Source: Streptomyces qaidamensis (lineage in GTDB: Bacteria > Actinomycetota > Actinomycetes > Streptomycetales > Streptomycetaceae). Taken from it: 64,000 bases of DNA. Position 1 is the first letter of the stretch. Every line of letters begins with the position of its first letter. The stretch covers positions 4,588,001-4,652,000 of the forward strand of contig NZ_CP015098.1 of NCBI RefSeq assembly GCF_001611795.1, read 5' to 3'. Positions 22,471 to 29,179 of this stretch are shown piece by piece. A model generated the notes under the pieces. That model was not told the origin of the DNA. It saw only the letters and a program-made list of their open reading frames with translations, and did not search any database. Made by a program: the position numbers and the translations under genes.

Positions 22471-23063
22471 GCCGCCACCGCCTCGGGGGCGAGGGCGTTC
22501 CGCATCTGCTGGAGCGCGCGGAACTGGACGGTTTTCGTGGCGCCGATGCCCTTGCCCAGCCGGGCGGCCGTCTCCGGCACCGACAGGCCCTCCAGGAACC
22601 GCAGCCGCACGCACTCCCGCTGGTACGGGTTGAGCGCGGCCAGGGCGGCCTCGACGGACTCGGCTGCCTCGGCGATGTCCAGCTCCCGCAGGGCAGACGC
22701 CTCGGCGGAGCGGTCGCGGCGGTCGCCGTCGGCCATCTCACTGACAGGGGTCTCCAGCCGCGTGCGGGCCAGCTTCACGTGGTCCAGGTAGATGTTCCGG
22801 GCGATGACCATCAGCCACCCAGCGAAGCCGCTGGATCGGGGGGAGTTGAAGGTCTCCAGGCGGCGCAGGGCCCGCAGGAACACGTCCTGCGTGAGGTCCT
22901 CCGCCAGAGTCCGGTCACCGCGGGTCCGGTTGTAGAGGAAGCCGAACACGTCGTCGTAGTGCTGGGCGTAGAGGGCGGCGAATGCGGTGCGGTCGCCAGC
23001 GCAGGCCTGCGCGACGAGCTCCGCACCTCCCGCCCTGACCTTGCCGTTAACCTTGTGAGGCAC
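22467..23063 (-). CDS. Phage-encoded ECF-like sigma factor
   Basis: A 198-residue protein with sigma70 region 2 (FAALYAQHYDDVFGFLYNRT; LAEDLTQDVFLRALRRLETF) and region 4 (ALAALNPYQRECVRLRFLEG; VPETAARLGKGIGATKTVQF). Region 3 is missing, so the architecture is ECF. It would direct host RNA polymerase to phage early/middle promoters or alter host transcription. GTG start after GGAGAA. It is the second gene behind the early promoter. No anti-sigma gene was recognised beside it. Confidence 0.83.
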   Translation of the reverse strand: MPHKVNGKVRAGGAELVAQACAGDRTAFAALYAQHYDDVFGFLYNRTRGDRTLAEDLTQDVFLRALRRLETFNSPRSSGFAGWLMVIARNIYLDHVKLARTRLETPVSEMADGDRRDRSAEASALRELDIAEAAESVEAALAALNPYQRECVRLRFLEGLSVPETAARLGKGIGATKTVQFRALQQMRNALAPEAVAA

Positions 23064-23102
23064 GACCTGTTCTCCTTTGACGTAGGGGTTTTCGGGTGTG
23101 TG

Positions 23103-23135
23103 AGGGCCGTTCCGGGTCGCATCCGGGGCGGCCCT
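23103..23135 (-). terminator. Hairpin between early regulator and sigma gene
   Basis: A 7-bp stem (AGGGCCG / CGGCCCT) extended by TCCGG/CCGG, located between the stop at 23142 and the sigma start. Probably a partial terminator or antitermination point. Confidence 0.4.
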
Positions 23136-23141
23136 TCCGTG

Positions 23142-23645
23142 TCAGGCGGCGGTGCGCTGCCGCTGAAGGCCGGCGAGGACGGCGTGCGGGTCGAAGCGCC
23201 TGCTGCGGCCGACGTAGATCAGGCCAGGCCAGTCGTCCTCGTGGTCCCGCGCCCAGTCCTGGATCTGCTTGTCGATCCAGCTGGGGGACTTCCGCAGGAA
23301 CCGAGCGAGCTCCTTCTGGTCCATCAGCTGCTCGGGCAACTCCGGCTTCCGCCGTTCCTCGGTCTTCGATCTACGTGTAGATGTAGATTCTCCGAGCGTG
23401 AAAACGGTCGACGCGAAGAGCGTGCCCAGCTCCCGGTCAAGCGCCGAGGCGATGAGCTCGGCAGCCCGGTCGCTGCACTCTTCCCGGGCCGTCTTGCCGC
23501 TGCCGACGATGAAGCCGACCATCGCCCGCGAGAGGCCCTCGCCCGTGGGATCAACGTCCTTTGTCTTGGCGGCGAGGCGCGGGATGTCCAACCCGGCCGC
23601 CTTCATGGCGGCCCGCAGTGGGGCACCTTCGTCCAGTCGTCGCAT
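23142..23645 (-). CDS. XRE plus excisionase-like HTH protein (Cro/Xis candidate)
   Basis: A 167-residue protein. The N-terminal 75 residues resemble an XRE/Cro domain (PLRAAMKAAGLDIPRLAAKT). The C-terminal 60 (MDQKELARFLRKSPSWIDKQ, ending GRSRRFDPHAVLAGL) form an excisionase-type winged helix. The ATG at 23643-23645 follows GGAGGT. It is the first gene of the leftward operon, opposite the repressor, as expected for Cro or a Cro/Xis fusion. An operator-like palindrome (23369-23388) lies inside the linker codons. Confidence 0.68.
   Translation of the reverse strand: MRRLDEGAPLRAAMKAAGLDIPRLAAKTKDVDPTGEGLSRAMVGFIVGSGKTAREECSDRAAELIASALDRELGTLFASTVFTLGESTSTRRSKTEERRKPELPEQLMDQKELARFLRKSPSWIDKQIQDWARDHEDDWPGLIYVGRSRRFDPHAVLAGLQRQRTAA
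23369..23388. promoter_or_regulatory. Operator-like palindrome inside Cro/Xis gene
   Basis: ATCTACGTGTAGAT plus an extra GTAGAT half-site. It is almost the reverse complement of the promoter operator at 23703-23723. Confidence 0.55.
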
Positions 23646-23702
23646 GGTGAACCTCCGGCGCATGGCCGAATTAGGGGTCCGCGAGTCCTGCTGACCTGCG
23701 GT

Positions 23703-23737
23703 ATCTACAATCTACGTGTAGACGCATATCGAGTCAA
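23703..23737 (-). promoter_or_regulatory. Early leftward promoter with overlapping operator
   Basis: On the minus strand, TTGACT (23732-23737), a 17-nt spacer and TAGATT (23709-23714) form a near-consensus sigma70 promoter. The operator ATCTACaaTCTACGTGTAGAC (23703-23723) covers the -10, so a bound repressor would block transcription. Confidence 0.7.
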
Positions 23738-23832
23738 GGGGTACGCACAGGGGCGTGGCTACGCGCCATAGGGGCGCACAGGGGTGGTGTAGTTGCGCCG
23801 GGGCACCGTTAAGAACGGGTCATGGATCTGCG

Positions 23833-23852
23833 ATCTACTTGCGTATGTAGAT
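23833..23852. promoter_or_regulatory. Third operator-like repeat at the repressor start
   Basis: ATCTAC and GTAGAT arms with an 8-nt spacer. The right arm overlaps the repressor ATG (23851), suggesting autoregulation. Confidence 0.5.
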
Positions 23853-24321
23853 GCCGATGCCCGATCCTCAGAGCGTGACGAGCCCCCAGAACGACCCCGG
23901 CGAGACCGACCACCCCGCCGAGGACCGAGCCCACCGCGGCGAGGACCTGGCGGCACTCCTGGAGCGCCTACTCGCGGAGGCGCCCGACAGGACGCAGAAA
24001 GACCTGGCCGGTGCGGCAGGCATCTCCTACCCGACCCTCAACGCCTGGATGAACAGGACCAGAGGGACCTCCCGTGTCGCCCCAGAGACGTTGCGCGCCC
24101 TCGTGGACGCCTTCCGTCATTGGGGGGTGGGGGTCACACCCAAGGAGATGTTCGAGGCCGCCGGAAGACCGGTGCCCGGGCGGACCGACGAGGAGCGCGA
24201 GGGCCGGCTGCTGACCTTGTACCGACAGTTGCCGGAGAACAAGCAACGCGATTTGATCAAGTTCGCCGAAGCCATGCTCCGAGACGCTGCGGCAGCTGTC
24301 CAAGTCAGTCGCGTTTCATAG
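23851..24321 (+). CDS. XRE-family phage repressor
   Basis: A 156-residue protein. Residues 30-105 are an XRE helix-turn-helix (RTQKDLAGAAGISYPTLNAW, then RVAPETLRALVDAF). The C-terminal 40 (GRLLTLYRQLPENKQRDLIK) are a helical dimerisation segment. A TAG stop abuts the ATG upstream and there is no ribosome site, so it may be leaderless or start a few codons later. It is divergent from the early operon and next to integrase, so it is the best candidate for the lysogeny repressor. Confidence 0.75.
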   Translation: MPMPDPQSVTSPQNDPGETDHPAEDRAHRGEDLAALLERLLAEAPDRTQKDLAGAAGISYPTLNAWMNRTRGTSRVAPETLRALVDAFRHWGVGVTPKEMFEAAGRPVPGRTDEEREGRLLTLYRQLPENKQRDLIKFAEAMLRDAAAAVQVSRVS

Positions 24322-24354
24322 CAGTTAGTAAGGGTTGCCTTAACTCGCTCGGTC

Positions 24355-24419
24355 TGTTTTAAGTGACCCAGAATGTCCGAAATGAGGATACCTATCAGGA
24401 ATAGCTCGCCCTTAAAACA
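24355..24419. repeat. 9-bp inverted repeat in a GC-poor island
   Basis: TGTTTTAAG (24355-24363) and CTTAAAACA (24411-24419) face each other across 47 bp in the GC-poorest stretch of the element (about 24320-24430). No gene is seen in 24322-24541. It could be a regulator or integrase arm site, or a promoter region for the genes that follow. Confidence 0.4.
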
Positions 24420-24541
24420 AACCGTTGATTGATCTTCCTATCGGTCTCCCTAGAGCCTTCACACACAGGTACGATCAGTCACCCGCTGTCCTCCCGGAGC
24501 GGAACATTCCGTGCCCGCACGCACATCCTTGGGGGACACCT

Positions 24542-24793
24542 GTGTGCATCCGCATCGCCGTGGTCGACGATCTCCCGACGATCGCCCATTGGGACCCGGA
24601 CGAGGTCACCATCCTCGTCAACAGGGGCACCCACCCCCACGACCTGATCAGAGAACTGCACGCGATCCTCGCGGTCGACCTTGGCGCACCAGCCATTCCC
24701 GGCGCCGGCCTCTTCTGCTTCTGCGGTACACGCGTCGAGCTCCCGAGCGAGTTCACGGTCACCGCACTGCCCGCTGGCGCCTCGATTCTCTGA
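24542..24793 (+). CDS. Small hypothetical protein upstream of integrase, 83 aa
   Basis: A GTG start after TTGGGGGAC gives an 83-residue alpha/beta protein: strands around IRIAVVDDLP and EVTILVNRGT, then a helix (HDLIRELHAILAVD) and FCFCGTRVEL. The helix spacing recalls a reduced ImmA/IrrE-like layout, but HExxH is absent. It ends 15 bp before integrase and is probably co-transcribed with it. A longer ATG start at 24425 is possible. Confidence 0.5.
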   Translation: MCIRIAVVDDLPTIAHWDPDEVTILVNRGTHPHDLIRELHAILAVDLGAPAIPGAGLFCFCGTRVELPSEFTVTALPAGASIL

Positions 24794-24808
24794 TCAGGAG
24801 CACGCCCG

Positions 24809-26242
24809 ATGGTGCGCAAGAGGGCCCAGGCCCGGGCCAGCAACAACCCACGCCCCAACCCGAGCATGAAGTGCGGCTGCCCGCCCTGCCTGAAAAAGTT
24901 CCCAGGCGACCGGCCACCCACCGACGAGCACACCGGCAGCTGGGAAGCGCGGTACACCGATCCGTCCGGCAGGGAACGAAGCAAGACGAAGCCGACCTTC
25001 ACGGCTGCCGTCGAGTTCCTGGAGCAGACCCGCACCGAGATGCGGCAACGCACGTGGATCGACCCGGCCCGCGGGGAGGTCACCCTCGCCGCCTGGTGGA
25101 AGCTGTGGTGGCCGACCCAGACAAAGGGCTGCACCCGGATCGAGGATTGGTCCCAGTCCCAGCTGCGCGACGAGGGCATGTGGCGGAACCACATCGAGCC
25201 CACCTTCGGCAGCGTCCGGCTGTTCGAGCTGGCCTGGCGAGAGATCCAGCTCTGGGTGAACGCGCTGCACGATGAGAACGGCGGGCCGCTGGCCGCCAGC
25301 TCGGTCACGAAGTGCTTCCAGGTCCTGGACCGGATGATGGAGGACGCGAAGCGGGATCGTCGTCTCCCCTTCAACCCGGCGGAGGGCGTGAAGCTCCCGA
25401 CGATCAAGAAGAAGCACCCCGAGGACCGGCGGCCGCCCTCCTACGCTCAGCTGTGGCTGATCAGGCAGAAGCTGCCCGAGCACTTCCACAACCTGCTGAT
25501 CGTCGCACAGGAGACCGGCCTTCGCTTCCAGGAGCTGGCCGGCCTGCGCTGGAGCAACGTCGACTTCGAGGGCCGCCGCATTCACGTGCGCGAGGTCCTG
25601 GTCGAGCCGCGCGGCAAGATCAAGCGGAAGGCGTATCCGAAGAGTGACGCTGGTCTGCGCACGGTGCCCATGACCGGTCTGGCCGCCAGGGTGTTGCGCG
25701 AGGTGTGGGCCGAGGAGAGCGAGGAGGGCACCCCCAGCCGGGCTGTGTCCGAGTTGAAGGACGGGCTGTGCGAGGACGAGCTGGTCTTCCACGGCCGAAA
25801 CAAGGTGCGCCGCGGCTCGAAGGTGAACGGCGGTGCGGGCGAGCCGTACCGGGCACCGCTGCGGCGGTCGGCGTTCCGGCGGCTCTGGATCGACGCCATC
25901 ACGAAGGCCGGCGTCGTTCGCACGACCGTGAAGACGGTCAAGGTGCAGCGGGTCGACGAGCAGACGGGCCGGGCGCGGGTGGTCGAGCTGGAGCGGACCG
26001 ACTGGTGGCCGGACTTCCATGACGTGCGGCATGCGTTTGCGTCCCGGTTGCACGACCGCGGTGTGCCGGAGGTGATCACGCAGGAGATCCTCGGGCACGA
26101 GCGCGCGGGCGAGGTGACGTGGATCTACACGCACGCGGCGGCGGACTACGCGGGCCAGGTCCTGGCGGCGCTGGAGGATGGCAAGCCGGGTGCGGTGGCC
26201 CGGGCGCCGAAGCGCCGGCTGCGGGTGGTGTCGGCGGCGTGA
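24809..26242 (+). CDS. int: Tyrosine site-specific integrase
   Basis: A 477-residue tyrosine recombinase. The N-terminal 80 residues include a Cys cluster (KCGCPPCLKK) and an AP2-like arm-binding region. A core-binding SAM-like domain follows (95-200), then the catalytic domain with Arg239 (TGLRFQELAG), Lys278, His404-x2-Arg407 (HDVR), His430 (LGHERAG) and nucleophile Tyr440 (WIYTH). An insertion at about 335-400 lengthens the catalytic domain, as in actinophage/AICE integrases. It lies 146 bp from the tRNA-Ile att segment and would mediate integration and excision there. Confidence 0.93.
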   Translation: MVRKRAQARASNNPRPNPSMKCGCPPCLKKFPGDRPPTDEHTGSWEARYTDPSGRERSKTKPTFTAAVEFLEQTRTEMRQRTWIDPARGEVTLAAWWKLWWPTQTKGCTRIEDWSQSQLRDEGMWRNHIEPTFGSVRLFELAWREIQLWVNALHDENGGPLAASSVTKCFQVLDRMMEDAKRDRRLPFNPAEGVKLPTIKKKHPEDRRPPSYAQLWLIRQKLPEHFHNLLIVAQETGLRFQELAGLRWSNVDFEGRRIHVREVLVEPRGKIKRKAYPKSDAGLRTVPMTGLAARVLREVWAEESEEGTPSRAVSELKDGLCEDELVFHGRNKVRRGSKVNGGAGEPYRAPLRRSAFRRLWIDAITKAGVVRTTVKTVKVQRVDEQTGRARVVELERTDWWPDFHDVRHAFASRLHDRGVPEVITQEILGHERAGEVTWIYTHAAADYAGQVLAALEDGKPGAVARAPKRRLRVVSAA

Positions 26243-26305
26243 GCCACCCCGGGAGTACCCCGGAACTACCCCGGGAGACGGGTACGTTCCACAGGGGTCG
26301 GGTGG

Positions 26306-26365
26306 TTATCCACAAGGTAGACGGGCGTAGATGTGGATAAGCACCGCAGGTCAGGTGACCTGCGG
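26306..26365. repeat. Two inverted repeats between int and att
   Basis: TTATCCACA (26306-26314) faces TGTGGATAA (26332-26340); both match the DnaA box. Next, CCGCAGGTCA/TGACCTGCGG (26344-26365) is a 10-bp palindrome with a 2-bp centre. These may be int terminators or arm-type/accessory sites. Confidence 0.5.
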
Positions 26366-26388
26366 AGATCATCCGGAGAGAGCTGTTT

Positions 26389-26434
26389 CCTGATAAGGAT
26401 GAGGCCACAGGTTCAAATCCTGTTAGCCCCACCA
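26389..26434 (+). other. attR-like 3' part of tRNA-Ile(GAU)
   Basis: The sequence CCTGATAAGG (anticodon GAT), then variable loop, T-arm (ACAGG TTCAAAT CCTGT), acceptor strand TAGCCCC and ACCA is the 3' half of tRNA-Ile. The bases before it do not continue a tRNA. It marks the host side of the integration site; the functional tRNA should be rebuilt at the left end. Confidence 0.85.
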
Positions 26435-26439
26435 GCATG

Positions 26440-26469
26440 AAACCCCCAACCAGTCATGGTTGGGGGTTT
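26440..26469 (+). terminator. Host terminator downstream of tRNA-Ile
   Basis: AAACCCCCAACCA-GTCA-TGGTTGGGGGTTT: a 13-bp perfect stem ending in TTTT, just after the tRNA 3' end. Confidence 0.8.
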
Positions 26470-26490
26470 TCGTCGTTCAGGGAGGTCTGC

Positions 26491-26769
26491 GTGACCGTGC
26501 GAGCAGTCGCCCGAGCGACCGGCGGAATGCTGCGGCGGTGGCTGGGCCGGGGCAGGTGGGGATGGCTGGTCTTCATCGCCTCTCAGGTCTACTTGGGGCG
26601 GGATGCTTGGGCCAAGGCCCTGGACGGGGACCCGCGCATGCTGGGCGCCCTCGCCTTCTCCACCCTCCTGGTGGGCTGGGCCGTCTGGTACAGGGTCCGC
26701 TGGGCCCGGCGGACACGTCGCGCCGGATGTGCAGGTCAGGAGGGCGCGGACGGGTCGGGACATGCGTAA
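26491..26769 (+). CDS. Small membrane protein, 92 aa
   Basis: GTG start after GGGAGG. Two hydrophobic segments (GWLVFIASQVYLG and LGALAFSTLLVGWAVWYRV) flank a short loop, and the C-terminus is Arg-rich. First host gene right of the prophage, between tRNA-Ile and DLW-39. No function known. Confidence 0.55.
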   Translation: MTVRAVARATGGMLRRWLGRGRWGWLVFIASQVYLGRDAWAKALDGDPRMLGALAFSTLLVGWAVWYRVRWARRTRRAGCAGQEGADGSGHA

Positions 26770-26832
26770 GCCCGGCTGCTCTGCCGAGCTGCCGGGCTTT
26801 GTACGCAGGATCGCCGGGTGTTGTTCGGGGGG

Positions 26833-27195
26833 TCAGCGCTGGAGGGGCGTGAGATGGTCCGCTTCCGCGTCGGGGTCCTCGTCGGTGGAGTCCGTGGCGG
26901 GGGAGACCGTCGTGTCCGCGGGCGAGCGGTGCCGGCAGCGGGGGGTCTTGCCGTGCGCCTCGGCGCGGATGCGCTGCTTCATCGTGGGGGGCAGGGCCCT
27001 GGGTGAGGACCAGGGGAACGTCGCCGGTGCCGCCGTCCGCTGCTGCGGGATGCTCGCGCCGTTGCTGTTGCTCTTCTGCTCGGTCTGCGGTACGGCCGCG
27101 GCGGCGGTCGTGGTGACGAGTCCGAGCGCCGTGCACAGCGCGAGGAAGGCGGTGACGATGGTGGTCCACAGCTTCATGACCTTGTTCCGGGCCAT
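26833..27195 (-). CDS. Secreted hypothetical protein (DUF6344-like), 120 aa
   Basis: The N-terminal signal (KLWTTIVTAFLALCTALGLV) ends near TTTAAAA. The mature part is polar and Ser/Thr/Pro-rich with a central basic motif, LPPTMKQRIRAEAHG, that I associate with the small DUF6344 group of Streptomyces. ATG after GTGAGGGG. Likely exported; role unknown. Confidence 0.55.
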   Translation of the reverse strand: MARNKVMKLWTTIVTAFLALCTALGLVTTTAAAAVPQTEQKSNSNGASIPQQRTAAPATFPWSSPRALPPTMKQRIRAEAHGKTPRCRHRSPADTTVSPATDSTDEDPDAEADHLTPLQR

Positions 27196-27532
27196 GGCCC
27201 CTCACTTTCGGGTTGGGCGATTTGCGTACTTTCCTCATGATGTGTATGGGGGTCGAGAAGTGGTGGATCTCCGCCCGTGGCGCGTCGATGTTCTGATGAA
27301 CACCACCCGGATGGACGCAAGAGCGGAGAAAAGGTGAGGATAGGGGTGAAGGGAGGTCAAAGCAGCCGCCCGTCGAGGTGTGATCACCCTCCGATCGGAG
27401 CGGTGGACTCCGCTTCTATCCCGGTTCTCGGGACGGGAGTTGAGGGCCGACTCAGGTCACCGATCGGTATCGGTCGGTGTGTATAGTCGGGCGCCAGAGG
27501 TCCCCTACGTCAACGAAAGACGAGGTCGCGCG
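27196..27532. other. Intergenic region, 337 bp
   Basis: It holds divergent promoters for the secreted protein and DLW-39 and no gene. A TATAGT -10 candidate (27482-27487) lies 45 bp before DLW-39, with repeats of CGATCGG/TCGGTCGG around 27400-27480. No clear -35. Confidence 0.35.
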
Positions 27533-27661
27533 GTGAAGAAGCTTCTCCTGGTCGCACTGGCCGCCATCGGCGGGCTCCTCGTGTACCGCCAGATCCAGGC
27601 GGATCGCGCCGAGCAGGATCTGTGGACGGAGGCGACTGACTCCGTGCCCACGGGTTCGTGA
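27533..27661 (+). CDS. DLW-39 family small protein
   Basis: A 42-residue protein starting (GTG) MKKLLLVALAAIGGLLVYRQ, with one membrane helix followed by RAEQDLWTEATD, which carries the Asp-Leu-Trp that names the family. In actinobacteria it lies between tRNA-Ile and tRNA-Ala near gyrA, as here, which fixes the location next to oriC. Function unknown. Confidence 0.85.
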   Translation: MKKLLLVALAAIGGLLVYRQIQADRAEQDLWTEATDSVPTGS

Positions 27662-27681
27662 GTCACGACAACTCATACCGA

Positions 27682-27719
27682 GCACACCCCGGCCGCCTCG
27701 CGGTCGGGGTTTTGTGTGC
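27682..27719 (+). terminator. Terminator after DLW-39
   Basis: CACACCCCG...CGGGGTTTTGTGTG: a GC stem continued by CACA/TGTG pairing, with a T-rich 3' arm. Confidence 0.65.
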
Positions 27720-27805
27720 CGAGAGCCGGTCGTGAACCAGGCCGGCGCGGCAGGATGGGCCACGGCTTCACGGCTCTGGGGTCCGGCGACGGTGAGGGGT
27801 GGCGC

Positions 27806-29152
27806 GTGAGAGGACGGTGCCGTACGGCGTGGGGACGGCGCGCGGGGGCGTGGCGCCACCGTCCGACGGTGGCCGTGCGCCTGGGAGCCCTGGCCGTGGT
27901 CCTCGGGGCGACAACCGCCGCGGGGCCGGTACCGGCCGCTGCTGCCGGACCGGCCTCCGCAACGCCGAGCCCGTACGCCTTCGCCGACGGCGCACAGAGC
28001 ATCGAGGGAGCGAGAAGCACAGGCAACGCCGCCCTCCTGAAGCCCGGCGGGACCTACAAGAGCTCCCTGCCGAGCAGCGGCAAGGTCAGCTACCGCCTCG
28101 ACCTCGACGCCGTGTCGAACGCCTACGTCTCCGTCACCGCCGTCCCCTCCCCCGACAGCACCGTCTCCGTCATCGACGGAGTCAAAGTGACCGTCCAGGA
28201 CGCCGAGGGGAACACCTGCTCCGTGGACAACACGAGCTTCGGAATCGCCCGCAGCCCCCATCCCGTCGCGGCGTGGGGCATGCGCGAGATCTCGCCCAGC
28301 AGAGCGCTCTGCCGGAAGGCCGGCGCCTACTACGTGTCCGTCGAGCGCGTCGACCCCGACGGCGAGGGCTCCTCACCGGACGCCTGGGATCTGGAACTCG
28401 TCGCCATGACGGAACCGCGGACGGCGAAGACCGGGCCGACCAGCGCGCCCGAGGTATGGAACTCCGCCACCCCCCAGCCGCTCCAGGGAGAAGCCGAGCG
28501 CCGCAAGGGCGGCGCGGGATTCACCGGTGCCACACCCATCGACCAGGGCGTCTGGCAGGACGACATCCGACCCGGACAGACACTCTTCTACACGGTGCCG
28601 GTCGACTGGGGACAGCAGATCTCCGTCACCGCGGAACTCGGCAGCACCGACTCCGGCAGCACCGGCTACACCCCCGACGCCCTGGACCTGACCCTCTACA
28701 ACCCCGCGCGCGCGGACGTCGCCGACGTCGGCGTGGGCTACAACGGCGGCCAGAACTCCGGAAGCCTGCCTCCCCTGCCACCGGTCGACCACGCCAACCG
28801 CTACGCCGCCACCGCACAGGTGAGCACGCTGCGCTTCGCCGGCTCCCACTACCTCGTCGCCCACCTCTCGGAAGGCGTCGCCGGCACCTACGGGGACGGG
28901 CCGTTCCCGATGACCCTGCGCGTCCGGGTGAGCGGGCAGCCGCAGAGCGGCCCCGAGTACGCGGGGGAGTCCGAGCCGACGGGCGTCTTCGAGGTCTCGG
29001 ACCAGGACCGGGAGGCAGCCGCGGAGGGCGTCGCCGCGGGCGATGAAACCGCCATGAGGGCGCTCGCCGTGGGCGGCATCGGCACCGGGAGCGCACTGCT
29101 GGTGGGACTCGGCGTGTGGACCGTGCTCGCCCGGCGCGGAACTGCCGCGTAG
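27806..29152 (+). CDS. Secreted, C-terminally anchored hypothetical protein
   Basis: A 448-residue protein. GTG after GAGGGG gives a long basic signal region (RHRPTVAVRLGALAVVLGAT) cleaved near PAAAAG. Two beta-rich repeats follow (residues about 45-210 and 215-390), each opening with a GGTYKSSL/GQTLFYTV-like strand as in pre-peptidase C-terminal jelly rolls. A final membrane helix (GGIGTGSALLVGLGVWTVLA) and RRG end the protein. It is anchored outside the membrane by its C-terminus. Conserved in Streptomyces; role unknown. The start could lie further upstream. Confidence 0.6.
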   Translation: MRGRCRTAWGRRAGAWRHRPTVAVRLGALAVVLGATTAAGPVPAAAAGPASATPSPYAFADGAQSIEGARSTGNAALLKPGGTYKSSLPSSGKVSYRLDLDAVSNAYVSVTAVPSPDSTVSVIDGVKVTVQDAEGNTCSVDNTSFGIARSPHPVAAWGMREISPSRALCRKAGAYYVSVERVDPDGEGSSPDAWDLELVAMTEPRTAKTGPTSAPEVWNSATPQPLQGEAERRKGGAGFTGATPIDQGVWQDDIRPGQTLFYTVPVDWGQQISVTAELGSTDSGSTGYTPDALDLTLYNPARADVADVGVGYNGGQNSGSLPPLPPVDHANRYAATAQVSTLRFAGSHYLVAHLSEGVAGTYGDGPFPMTLRVRVSGQPQSGPEYAGESEPTGVFEVSDQDREAAAEGVAAGDETAMRALAVGGIGTGSALLVGLGVWTVLARRGTAA

Positions 29153-29179
29153 GGCGGGCGCCGGGCCCCTCCAACGGCC

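Larger units (their letters stand above)
1..26434. mobile_element. Prophage (right-hand portion) integrated in tRNA-Ile
   Basis: This is a temperate phage genome that continues left of the window. Supporting features are terminase small and large subunits at the left edge, a tyrosine integrase at the right edge, a divergent repressor/Cro-like switch, a replication module with SSB and iterons, and a tRNA 3' segment at 26389-26434. Nearly all genes are leftward and coupled by 4-bp overlaps. Core host genes start directly after the tRNA fragment. The left attachment site, capsid, tail and lysis genes are not in view, so total size and intactness cannot be judged. Confidence 0.93.

Noticed and set aside
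24542..24793. ImmA/IrrE metallopeptidase
   Set aside because: Helix spacing looks similar but the HExxH zinc motif is missing.
26389..26434. Functional tRNA-Ile gene
   Set aside because: Only the 3' half is present; the sequence 5' of the anticodon loop does not form D-arm or acceptor.
27716..27805. Upstream extension of the secreted protein
   Set aside because: Possible in-frame starts exist, but the GTG at 27806 has the better ribosome site and gives a normal signal peptide.
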